Shown in pieces: positions 53,137 through 61,814 of a DNA stretch of 64,000 nucleotides. The notes beneath the pieces were generated by a model. It was not told where the DNA came from, made no database searches, and saw nothing but the letters and a program-made list of their open reading frames with translations. The DNA is from Gp13-AA77 sp035946735 (lineage in GTDB: Bacteria > Acidobacteriota > Terriglobia > UBA7540): contig DASYYZ010000024.1 of NCBI GenBank assembly GCA_035946735.1, positions 20,689 to 84,688 of the forward strand, in the 5' to 3' direction. The translations under genes were made by a program, and so were the position numbers. The first letter of the stretch is position 1, and every line of letters starts with the position of its first letter.

Positions 53137-55182
53137 CTACTTTAAGGTGAACTTCACGTCCACTTCCGTTTCGACCTGAACAGGCACGCCGTTTCGCACG
53201 GTGGGCCGATAACGCCACGTTGAAACCGCATCCATTGCCGCCTTCACTAACAGTGGCGGCCCGCTGATGAGCTTCAGGTCCTGGATGGTTCCGTCTTCGT
53301 TCAGGGTTGCGGCCAGCCGAACGAGGCCCTCGACGCGGGCTCCCGCGGCGATTTGAGGATAGGCAGGCGCCGGCCCGTATAGGATGTTGCGTGTTGCAAT
53401 CTGCCCGCTGATACGGATGTGCTTCGGAGTTGCCGGCTTCGGATGAGGAGGAGGAGCGCCGGATGTTTCGCCGCTAACGGCTCCAGAGGTTAAAGGCTGG
53501 CTTGACTGATCAGCCTGAGTGCTCGCGCCCGGCCCGGCTTGTTGCCGAGCCGCCGGGGCGCCTGCGATGGCGCCGCCAGCCAGGGGGTGAGGGGTTGCCG
53601 ATTTTGAAGAAGGCGACGAAGCGCCGCTACCAACACTGGCGGTGCCGCTTCCTGGAGTCGGGCGCTCACCTGCCTGCGATGCTTCACTGCTCGACGGGCT
53701 GACGCCTTGGCCTGAGGCAGGGCTGCCTTGTGTCCGCATTCCAGGGTTTTTCCCATCGCTTGCGCCCGGAGACCTCAGACCCAGGTACAGAGCGAGAACC
53801 GCGCCCGCAAGCACGCCAGCGATCGCGGCGGGCACCTTCCACCGAACCGGAGTACCAGAAGAGACTCTCTTTGCGCGAAGCGATGGAGAACTCCCGCCGG
53901 GTGCTGGTTCCGTGGTTCCACTGGGTATCTCAACGCCTTGGGTCAAAGGGCCCGTCGACCGCGACGTCTCCGAGCTTCGTCCCAGGACGGTGGCGCCCAC
54001 GCCTTCTCTTGCCCGCGCCTCCCGTTCAGGCCGCAGCGTTGAGGCAACTCGCGCTTCGGCGATCTGTTGCTTCTGCTCGAGCCATTCCTTCTCAACCGGG
54101 GCGTGAGGGACACGTTCGGCCCCTCTTGCCTCCGGCTCAGCCGCCCCCAGCGGGCCAGGCTGCCTCTCCCAGAGTTCGATCTCGTAAATCAAGGCTCCGG
54201 CGTTGGCGGGCCGCCTGTCCGGAGGCTTTTCAAGACACTGCATCACGAGCTTCGCGATCGCCTCGGGTACGTCCGCGCGGTGAGTACGGATGTCGCGGGG
54301 AACGCTCTGGATGTGCGCGATCAGCATGCCCATTTCAGAGTCGCCTTTGAGCGGCAATTCGCCCGCCAGCATCTGGTACATCATCACCCCGAGCGAGTAC
54401 AAATCCGACCGGCCGTCGAGGTCGTCACCCTTTTTGCCCACCGCTTGCTCGGGCGACATGTAGGCCGGAGTTCCAATCAACATGCCGGTTCCGGTCAGCG
54501 TTCCGTGGGTGACGCCGCTGTCTTCAAGGTGACCTTCCTTGATCTTGGCGATGCCGAAATCCAGCACTTTAGCCTGCTCTTGGGGCACAAGGTCCACGTT
54601 CCGGCCGTGGGGCTTTCCGAGGCCCCATACCCCCGCAGGGCCGTGAGACGACCCCGGCGCTACAAGGGCGACATTGGCCGGCTTGATGTCGCGGTGCACG
54701 ATGCCGAGTTCGTGCGCAGCAGCCAGTGCCGAAGCCACCTGCTTAACGGTGGAGCAGACCCGCGCTACCGGCATGGGACCTTCGGACTGCATAACCTCTT
54801 TGAGGCTGCGCCCACCGATGAACTCCATCACGATGAAGGGAAGGCCGTCTTCGGCCTGATCAATATCATCCACGCGTACGGCGTTGGGGTGCTGCAGGCG
54901 GCGCGTTAAGACGGCTTCTTGCGTGAAACGCTGTACGAAATTAGCATCCGCGGCAAGATCGGGGTTGATGGCTTTTAAGGCGCGCAACTCGTGGAAGTGT
55001 ATGTGCTCGGCTTTGTAGACCGTGGCCATCCCGCCGGCTCCGACTCGCGCTAAGATCCGGTAGCGTCCGCGCACCACCGCGCCTTCTTGCCACAATCCCA
55101 GTTCCTTCAGCAAAGTCAGGTCGCGCGGGCAATGCGTGTAGTCCCTGGGATAGTTGGCGTGGCAGGTGGGACAGTTCTTCAT
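53137..55182 (-). CDS. Zinc-ribbon Ser/Thr kinase with TonB-like C-terminus
   Basis: This 681-residue membrane protein begins with a small zinc ribbon (CPTCHANYPRDYTHC), then a PknB-type kinase domain at about 35-335 (VGAGGMATVYK, ALKAINPDL with the lysine, HRDIKPANV, LDFGIAKI, GTPAYMSPEQ). A membrane helix VPAAIAGVLAGAVLALYLGL (about 460) follows, then a Ser/Pro/Gly-rich stretch, and a TonB_C-type domain at the end (GLVRLAATLNEDGTIQDLKL, AMDAVSTWRYRPTVRNGVPV). So kinase inside, TonB-like domain outside. I chose ATG 55182 where the ribbon starts; the open frame further up has no function text. The kinase has a short insert after HRDIKPAN. It diverges from the restriction-modification gene. 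Confidence 0.9.
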   Translation of the reverse strand: MKNCPTCHANYPRDYTHCPRDLTLLKELGLWQEGAVVRGRYRILARVGAGGMATVYKAEHIHFHELRALKAINPDLAADANFVQRFTQEAVLTRRLQHPNAVRVDDIDQAEDGLPFIVMEFIGGRSLKEVMQSEGPMPVARVCSTVKQVASALAAAHELGIVHRDIKPANVALVAPGSSHGPAGVWGLGKPHGRNVDLVPQEQAKVLDFGIAKIKEGHLEDSGVTHGTLTGTGMLIGTPAYMSPEQAVGKKGDDLDGRSDLYSLGVMMYQMLAGELPLKGDSEMGMLIAHIQSVPRDIRTHRADVPEAIAKLVMQCLEKPPDRRPANAGALIYEIELWERQPGPLGAAEPEARGAERVPHAPVEKEWLEQKQQIAEARVASTLRPEREARAREGVGATVLGRSSETSRSTGPLTQGVEIPSGTTEPAPGGSSPSLRAKRVSSGTPVRWKVPAAIAGVLAGAVLALYLGLRSPGASDGKNPGMRTQGSPASGQGVSPSSSEASQAGERPTPGSGTASVGSGASSPSSKSATPHPLAGGAIAGAPAARQQAGPGASTQADQSSQPLTSGAVSGETSGAPPPHPKPATPKHIRISGQIATRNILYGPAPAYPQIAAGARVEGLVRLAATLNEDGTIQDLKLISGPPLLVKAAMDAVSTWRYRPTVRNGVPVQVETEVDVKFTLK

Positions 55183-55388
55183 GACGCGGGTCCGGACTTC
55201 GGGGTGAGGGATACTATAGCACAAGGTTAACTTTCGAGCCGTGTTGGGCCGGGCTGGCGCGCTTACCAGGGGGCGGGGCTGGCGCAGATCGAAGATCTGC
55301 GATTGAGATGTCGCCGCGCAATCGTACAGACCATAGAATCGCATGGCTGCGCTATGCCCCATCCCCGGCCCCTGCAACTCAATACCAC

Positions 55389-55416
55389 TTGTCAACCCAG
55401 CCTGGAGGCTGATAAT
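55389..55416 (+). promoter_or_regulatory. Strong promoter with near-leaderless start
   Basis: TTGTCA (55389-55394), 16 bp, GATAAT (55411-55416, 5/6). A transcript from here would begin at about 55423, only some 5 bases before the ATG at 55428, so the message would be almost leaderless. GGAGG at 55404-55408 is too far from the ATG to serve as a ribosome binding site on such a transcript. Confidence 0.55.
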
Positions 55417-55427
55417 AACATTAGCTA

Positions 55428-58400
55428 ATGTCCGAATCGAAGCCGGCGGGCCCGTTCGAGCAAACGGCAAACGCGTCTCTGATAGCGGTCCGCGGTCAAC
55501 TCATTTCTCAACATTACTTGACCCACCAGCTTGTGAACCGCGACGACTGGAAGACCCTCGCGGGCGATCCTCGTGTTGCTCAAATCGAGCAGCTCTTCGA
55601 ACGAGCCAAGCCCAGCCTGGCGAGAAACCAGCCCGGCGGCAAGGGGAGCAACGAAAGCGCCGTACGCGATTTCTTGCTGAACCCGGCTCTTGGGATCCTG
55701 GGCCTGCGCTGGTCGCCCGGTGTGAGCTACTTGGGCACCGAGCCAGACTACGCGCTGTATCAGGACCGGAGCACCTTCGAAAAGGCTCAATCTTTAATCA
55801 ACGATGGCAAGGAATTCGACGCCCTGAAGTTGAGCTGCGGCGTCGTGGAGGCTGAACGTTGGGGGAAAGAGTTCGGCGAAAGGCCTGCCAGATCGGACCT
55901 AAGTGATCCAATTTTTCAGATTGAGTTCTATCTGGGGAACGCACGGCGCAGTGGGGGTCCCCGCTGGGGCCTATTGACCAACGGCCACACATGGCGACTC
56001 TACTGCGGCGACTCCGATCCTTCCCGCCACCACTATCTTGAGGTCGAACTGCCCACGGGGCCCTCGCTCTTCGTGCAGCAGGAGCGTGCCGCGTTCCAGT
56101 GGCTCGTTTACCTCTTTAGCGCGGAGGCTCTTGAGCCCGGTGGTCGACTGGATTCGATTTACGAGCAAGCCACTCGCCGCGCGGCGGCCATTACCGCCGA
56201 GTTGAGACGTCAGGCGTTCGGCGCTGTCGAGCTTATCGCCTCGGCGATCATGCGCGCCAGCCCGTCTGCCTCGCCTCAGCTCGCTTACGAGGCCGCACTC
56301 ATTCAACTCTTCCGGTTGCTCTTCATCCTCAAAGCCGAGGCGGACGGGTTACTGAAGAGCCGGATCGTCTCTCGGGAAATGGCAGAGCGGATCATTAATC
56401 GGAACAGCGACTCGGTCGGCGGAGGGGACTGGCAGGGAACGGGCCTCTGGCACGAACTGCACGACCTCTTCGCCGCCATCGCGCAAGACTACAACGGCCA
56501 CCTCTTCGAAAGCAGGCCTCCTACATCAAGCCCGGCGGCGGACGATTCAACCGATTACTTTGCCCCGGCTCGCGCTCTGCTTGAAAGCGTGACCCTGCCC
56601 AACCAAGCCACCGCTAACGCGCTCGATCGTCTCCTGCGGGTCTATCAGCAGGACGCCCAGCAGCGGGTTCGGCCGATCCGGGTGGATTATTCCACATTGC
56701 GGGTCCGTGAGCTCGGAACCATATACGAGGGTCTGCTGGAGTGGCGTCTCGAACCGGTCTCGCCCGCCCAGATCAAGGCCGGGTCAGTGAAGTTGTTGGG
56801 CGACAAACGCGTCACGCGCATCGTGGAGGATGGCGACTACACGCTGGTGGCTGACCAGTCAGACCGCAAAGCCACCGGCAGCTACTACACCCCCCATTAC
56901 GTGGTGGAGTTCATCGGAGAAAACACGCTCAAACCGCTGCTTGAACAGATCGAGCAGGAATGCGCGGACGACCCGGCCCGGATCATTTGCCGCGTCCTCG
57001 ACCTGCGCATCCTTGACCCCGCGATGGGCAGCGGCCATTTCCTTGTCTTCGCGGTCGAGTATCTTGCCGACTACGTTTTTCTTCAATTGGGCAGGCTTCG
57101 TGCCCAGCCGAAAGCCAGCAACCGCCAAGCCAAGCAGGGCGAGAGGCCAAAGGTCCCGATTGCCTTGGACGCCTCGATAGACTTTATCCGCACTCGAGTG
57201 GCGGAGCGCTGCGTCTACGGCGTGGACATCAATCCGCTGGCCGTGGAACTCACCAAGCTTTCGCTGTGGGTGGCTACCGCCGCCAAGGGCGTGCCGCTGA
57301 GTTTTCTTAACCATCACCTCCGCTGCGGCGACAGCTTGCTGGGCGTTTTCTCTACGGAATTTCACCATGACCTGTTTGCGCAGAAACTCGTGCAGCAGAT
57401 GGCGCTCGCAGTGGGTCATATTCGCCTCATCAACGACCTCTTCACGCACACGCTGGAGGACGTAGGAAAGAAGGAAGAAGAGTTGCGAATGGCCCGCGAT
57501 CTGTTGCGGCGATTCCGGCTCACCTATGATTGTCAGCTCGCCCCGCTGTTCGGCGTCGACATCGGCGAGGGTTTTCACGCTTGGCTTGACGACGTGACGC
57601 AGCCTGTCCCCGAGAGGCTGCCCCCCTGGCTGCGGGCGGTGGAAAAGATCGCGTCGCAATATCGGTTTTTCCATTGGGAACTGGAGTTCCCCGAGGTCTG
57701 GCGCGACAGGTACGGCCGTCCGCTCGATTCTGAGGCGGCGGTCTGTGACCGCCGAACCGCCACGGATGAAATCCGGCGCTCGCAGAGCGCCGCTACAGCA
57801 CCAGAGAGGCTCGCCGGCTTTGACGTTGTCCTAGGCAATCCGCCGTTTGTGCTAGGCGACGATCGGAAAGTCAGAGATGCCTACCGCAACAGGTTCGAGA
57901 CGGCCCGCGAGAAGTTCTCTCTCGTGGTCCCGTTCTTTGAGCAGGCCTTCCGGCTGTTGAGGCAGACCGGTCGATTGGGCTTCATTGTTTCAAATTCATT
58001 TACAAAGCGTGAGTTCGGAAAGCGCCTGGTAGAGAATTTCTTGCCGGCTAAGGAGCTTCAGAACGTGGTCGATTGTAGTGGCTTGTCCTTTCCTGGTCAT
58101 GGCACTCCCACACTGATTGCGTTTGCACGGAACCGAGAATCTGGCCCTGACTCTGAGATGGTCGTCGCTGGGGGCTTAAAAGGGGACCTACTGACTCCAC
58201 CCGAAGATACTGAACTATGGCGCTCTCTCAGCACGCAATTCAATCAGCCAGGCTACAGCGACAAGTGGGTCGCTGTGACTGCAAGGCTAAAGGCTGAACT
58301 TGCCTCCCACCCGTGGGTGTTTGACCTTGGAAATCAACCCACTAAGGCACTGCTAGAGGCTGTGACGCACAAAAGCCTTCGCGACTTGCTGGACGATGAC

Positions 58401-59888
58401 GTCGGTTTTGACTGCGTCACAGCGGCAAACGACATCTATCTGGTTCCAATTCACTTGGCCCGGAGGTACCGGGTGCCAAGCAAGTACTTATTGCCGCTCG
58501 CTATCGGAGAAGATCTCCGCGACTACCAATTCCGAACGGATCGGGTGGCGTTGTGGCCCTACGGCAAAGAGCGCTTCCCCGAGTTGTCGCCGGAGGTTGA
58601 GGCGTATCTCACACCATTCCGGCCACATTTGGAAACCAGGTCTCAGTTCCACAAGACTCAACTCGGTGCGGGTTTGAAGTGGTATGAATATCGGGAGTAC
58701 CACCGCGAAGGCCTGGGAACTCGCGTCGCGTATCCTGAAGTTGCGACGCACAATCATTTCCTAGTTTCCGGACCCCCACGAGTGTTTAACCAGAAGACCC
58801 CCTTATTACACGTTCCGACGCCGGACGGAAACTTGGACCAGTGTTGGTGCGTGATGGCCGTTATGAATTCCAGCGCGACGTTATTCTGGCTAAAGCAAGT
58901 GTGTTTCAACAAAGGCGCTGGGCAGCAGGAGCATAAGGATCGCTATGAATTCCAGGGAAATAAGCTCCATGCTACACCCATCCCCAACGCTGTACTCGAA
59001 CTGGGCAGCCTGCGCTCCCGGTGCATATCCCTCACCGAGCAGTGCGTGAAACTGGGGACGCAGGCCACTAGCCTGGCTCCAAGATTGATGTTCGATAGTC
59101 CGGGCGAGGCCTACGATGGCTGGAACCGAGCGCTCCTGAGCTACGTTCCACCGCATCGTCTGATCGCTCAACACTTCGACTCGCGGCAGGAGGTTTTCGC
59201 GCTCAAGGCTAAAGCCAGAGAAGAGCGCGAGCGCCTGCGTCGGGAGATGATCGCGCTGCAGGAAGAGATGGACTGGCTGCTGTATGCCGCCTACGGCCTG
59301 CTGCCCGAAGACCACCGGGCGGTAGGTTTGGGCGTAATGAACGCGGCACACCCTTGGGAAGTCGCGCTCGGCCAGCGGCCTTTTGAACTGCTGGCGATCC
59401 ATGCCGGCCCTCCCGCCGATTGGGACGAGCCGCGAAAGAAGCTGTGGGAAGCACGCGTGGAAGTGATTCGCTCGAACGAACACGTTGCCCGCATTGAACA
59501 GGCGGTGTACAAGCGACGCTGGATGTCACCAGACTATGAAAAGGAGTTCGCCGAGGCATTCAGATGGTGGCTGCGTGAGAAAGCCGAGTTCTATCTGGAG
59601 CACCAGGCCGGCGGAGGTCCTGTCTCTCTCCGCGAGTGGGCGGAAGCTTTGTGGAAAGACCGCCGCGTACGGGCCGCTGCGGAGGTCTATCAGGGTGAGG
59701 GTGCTCTGAACGCGACATACTTTGAGCCCATATTGAAGGAGGCAGTTGAGGAGGAAACCGTGCCCGATGATGAGACCGCTTTCAAGCAGCGTCACAGGCA
59801 ACTGCGCGGCAAACTCAACGTTCCCCGCGAGCGCTTCCGCTCTCTCACCAAGAAACCCGGCCTTTACGTGTGGGCCGGAAAGGCATAG
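55428..59888 (+). CDS. Single-chain restriction-modification-type DNA methyltransferase (Eco57I-like)
   Basis: This 1486-residue protein has a PD-(D/E)XK-like N-terminal part (LGTEPDYALYQDR near 104, then GVVEAERWGKEFG near 138), a long helical region, and an N6-adenine methylase core: ATGSYYTPHYVVEFIGENTL, motif I DPAMGSGHFLVFAVE (about 530), VYGVDINPLAVELTKLSLW, and motif IV GNPPFVL (about 803). A target-recognition part follows, with NKGAGQQEHKDRYEFQGNKL (about 1165) and a helical C-terminus. The usual catalytic E-x-K appears here as E-A-E, so cutting may be lost. Type IIG and related families join both activities in one chain. No other restriction or BREX gene is adjacent. Confidence 0.88.
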   Translation: MSESKPAGPFEQTANASLIAVRGQLISQHYLTHQLVNRDDWKTLAGDPRVAQIEQLFERAKPSLARNQPGGKGSNESAVRDFLLNPALGILGLRWSPGVSYLGTEPDYALYQDRSTFEKAQSLINDGKEFDALKLSCGVVEAERWGKEFGERPARSDLSDPIFQIEFYLGNARRSGGPRWGLLTNGHTWRLYCGDSDPSRHHYLEVELPTGPSLFVQQERAAFQWLVYLFSAEALEPGGRLDSIYEQATRRAAAITAELRRQAFGAVELIASAIMRASPSASPQLAYEAALIQLFRLLFILKAEADGLLKSRIVSREMAERIINRNSDSVGGGDWQGTGLWHELHDLFAAIAQDYNGHLFESRPPTSSPAADDSTDYFAPARALLESVTLPNQATANALDRLLRVYQQDAQQRVRPIRVDYSTLRVRELGTIYEGLLEWRLEPVSPAQIKAGSVKLLGDKRVTRIVEDGDYTLVADQSDRKATGSYYTPHYVVEFIGENTLKPLLEQIEQECADDPARIICRVLDLRILDPAMGSGHFLVFAVEYLADYVFLQLGRLRAQPKASNRQAKQGERPKVPIALDASIDFIRTRVAERCVYGVDINPLAVELTKLSLWVATAAKGVPLSFLNHHLRCGDSLLGVFSTEFHHDLFAQKLVQQMALAVGHIRLINDLFTHTLEDVGKKEEELRMARDLLRRFRLTYDCQLAPLFGVDIGEGFHAWLDDVTQPVPERLPPWLRAVEKIASQYRFFHWELEFPEVWRDRYGRPLDSEAAVCDRRTATDEIRRSQSAATAPERLAGFDVVLGNPPFVLGDDRKVRDAYRNRFETAREKFSLVVPFFEQAFRLLRQTGRLGFIVSNSFTKREFGKRLVENFLPAKELQNVVDCSGLSFPGHGTPTLIAFARNRESGPDSEMVVAGGLKGDLLTPPEDTELWRSLSTQFNQPGYSDKWVAVTARLKAELASHPWVFDLGNQPTKALLEAVTHKSLRDLLDDDVGFDCVTAANDIYLVPIHLARRYRVPSKYLLPLAIGEDLRDYQFRTDRVALWPYGKERFPELSPEVEAYLTPFRPHLETRSQFHKTQLGAGLKWYEYREYHREGLGTRVAYPEVATHNHFLVSGPPRVFNQKTPLLHVPTPDGNLDQCWCVMAVMNSSATLFWLKQVCFNKGAGQQEHKDRYEFQGNKLHATPIPNAVLELGSLRSRCISLTEQCVKLGTQATSLAPRLMFDSPGEAYDGWNRALLSYVPPHRLIAQHFDSRQEVFALKAKAREERERLRREMIALQEEMDWLLYAAYGLLPEDHRAVGLGVMNAAHPWEVALGQRPFELLAIHAGPPADWDEPRKKLWEARVEVIRSNEHVARIEQAVYKRRWMSPDYEKEFAEAFRWWLREKAEFYLEHQAGGGPVSLREWAEALWKDRRVRAAAEVYQGEGALNATYFEPILKEAVEEETVPDDETAFKQRHRQLRGKLNVPRERFRSLTKKPGLYVWAGKA

Positions 59889-60378
59889 CGATTTTGGCGC
59901 GCGGGTGGCGACGACATTGTCTCTTAATGTCGTTGCCTACCTTCCACCCGACGCAACCTTGCACGTCTGACCGACCCTTTGGTCCCCTCTCGGACGCCCC
60001 TTCCGCTGTCTTGTTTTTTTGCATTCTAAGGGAAATCAGTGCCGCGGACGGGCACCGAAAACGGGTCCTGCCAAACGACCAAAATGCGCGACCTGTATCC
60101 CTATGAATGCAAATCAAGGAAAACTGTGCAATTATTGCACAGTTTTTGCCGGTCGATTTGGGGGCTGGACAGGGCTGAGAAAGCTCTTGTCGGGTGCCCT
60201 CTGAGGGATAGGATGCGATCTCGTCGACTGTGTCCGATCTTGGACAGTTGACCGGCGTCACCGAACACGGCGATCTAAAATCAAGGTGGCGAATAATCTG
60301 CATCTAACTGATAGGCGAAGAAATAGCTAAAGAGCAGGGCTGGCATGGCGCTTGCACTGTTCGTCAGGGAGGGACCTT
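59889..60378. other. Intergenic region, 490 bp, with large palindrome
   Basis: No gene is supported. It holds GTATCCCTATGAATGC (60095-60110) and a perfect palindrome with 13-bp arms, AAAACTGTGCAAT / ATTGCACAGTTTT (60120-60132 and 60134-60146). The stem ends in five T, so it could act as an intrinsic terminator after the restriction-modification gene, 230 bp on, as well as an operator. The same module occurs at 27880-27960 in inverted orientation. Confidence 0.55.
60120..60146. promoter_or_regulatory. 27-bp perfect palindrome
   Basis: The arms are exactly complementary over 13 bp around one central T (60133). The core TGTGCAAT..ATTGCACA is shared with the palindrome at 27880-27896. It sits between the restriction-modification gene and the HlyD-type adaptor gene, 233 bp before the latter. 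Confidence 0.6.
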
Positions 60379-61656
60379 ATGGATATTCCGAGGAAGTCGG
60401 CAGCTCGAGCCCGCCACATTCGGTGGGCGATCTACATCAGCCTGGGCGTGATTTCGGTGCCGTTGATCACCTGGGGGCTTTCGCGGCTGAAGCCGGCAGC
60501 ACCCTCGGTGGACGGGGGCACAGTGTGGCGCGAAACCGTGAAGCGCGGCCCCATGGACCTGCAGGTACGGGGTCTCGGGACGCTGGTACCCTATGATTTG
60601 GAGTGGATTTCGGCCCTCACCAGCGGCCGGGTGTCGAAGCGCGACATTTTGGCGGGCACGATCGTAAAGTCCGACACCGTGATCATGACGTTGTCGAATC
60701 CGGACCTGGAGCAGCAGACGCTTAACGCGGATTGGGCCTTGAAAGAGGCCGAAGCCGGGTTCAACAGCCTGAAGGAACAATTGCAGAACCAACTCTACGA
60801 TCAACGGGCCATAGCGGCTACGGCAAAGTCCGACTATCTGCAGGCCAAGCTGCAGTCGGAGCGCGACGCCGAGATGGCTAAATTCGGTCTGGGTCCGCAA
60901 CTTACGGCCGATCTGTCGAAGGCGAAGGCGGATTCTGAGACCACGCGCAGCGAGATCGAGGGCGAGAAGGTCGGGGTGCTGCAGGACTCGATCAAGGCTC
61001 AATTGGTCGCGCAGCAGGCCAAGATCGAGCAGTTGCGCGCGCTGTACCAAGTCCAGAAGAATCAGTTGGATTCGCTCCAGGTAAGAGCCGGTATCAACGG
61101 CGTACTCCAAGAACTTGACGTCGAGGTGGGGCAGCAAGTGACGCCGGGCCTGACCCTGGCCAAGGTGGCGGATCCTAATAAGTTAAAGGCGGAGTTGAAG
61201 ATAGCTGAAACCCAAGCCAAGGATGTCCAGGACTTTCAGACCGCGGAAATCGATACCCACAACGGGGTGGTGCCGGGTCACGTCATTCGCATCGACCCGT
61301 CCGTCCAAAACGGAACGCGTACGGTTGACGTTAAGCTGGATGGACCGCCGCCCAAGGGCGCTGTACCCGACCTAAGCGTGGACGGCACGATCGAACTTGA
61401 ACATTTGGCGAATGTCCTCTACGTTGGGCGCCCGGCCTTTGGACAGCAAGACAGCACCATCAGCCTGTTCAAGGTGATCCCGAATGGTAAGGATGCAATG
61501 ACCTGCACCGGCTGCGAAGCGGTACACGCCCAGGTAAAACTGGGCCGCACGTCAGTGAATGAAGTCGAGTTGATGCAGGGACTTAACGTGGGCGACGTGG
61601 TTATTCTGTCTGACATGTCGCGCTGGGACGGATTTGACCGGATCAGACTCGAGTGA
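60379..61656 (+). CDS. HlyD/MacA-type periplasmic adaptor protein
   Basis: This 425-residue membrane-fusion protein has an N-terminal anchor helix (IRWAIYISLGVISVPLITWG). A split lipoyl domain follows (SGRVSKRDILAGTIVKSDTV), then a long coiled coil at about 110-230 (LNADWALKEAEAGFNSLKEQ, ADLSKAKADSETTRSEIEGE), the second lipoyl half (GVLQELDVEVGQQVTPGLTL) and beta-barrel parts. The ATG at 60379 has AGGGAGGG ahead. Near the end, MTCTGCEAVHAQVKLG carries a CxxC pair not usual in adaptors. It precedes a large permease gene by 158 bp and probably works with it in efflux, like MacA with MacB. Confidence 0.92.
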   Translation: MDIPRKSAARARHIRWAIYISLGVISVPLITWGLSRLKPAAPSVDGGTVWRETVKRGPMDLQVRGLGTLVPYDLEWISALTSGRVSKRDILAGTIVKSDTVIMTLSNPDLEQQTLNADWALKEAEAGFNSLKEQLQNQLYDQRAIAATAKSDYLQAKLQSERDAEMAKFGLGPQLTADLSKAKADSETTRSEIEGEKVGVLQDSIKAQLVAQQAKIEQLRALYQVQKNQLDSLQVRAGINGVLQELDVEVGQQVTPGLTLAKVADPNKLKAELKIAETQAKDVQDFQTAEIDTHNGVVPGHVIRIDPSVQNGTRTVDVKLDGPPPKGAVPDLSVDGTIELEHLANVLYVGRPAFGQQDSTISLFKVIPNGKDAMTCTGCEAVHAQVKLGRTSVNEVELMQGLNVGDVVILSDMSRWDGFDRIRLE

Positions 61657-61814
61657 GGCAGCAAATCCGAGGTTCGGCGACCCGCAAGATGCCGTCCGAA
61701 CCAAGCCGGCTGCGGCACTTCGGGGAGCGCTGTCAAAAATAGCCTTAGCCTACCTCAGACGGTGGCGCGCCCCGGCTAAGTGAATTGCCACTTTCTGTAC
61801 CAGAGGCCGAATAG

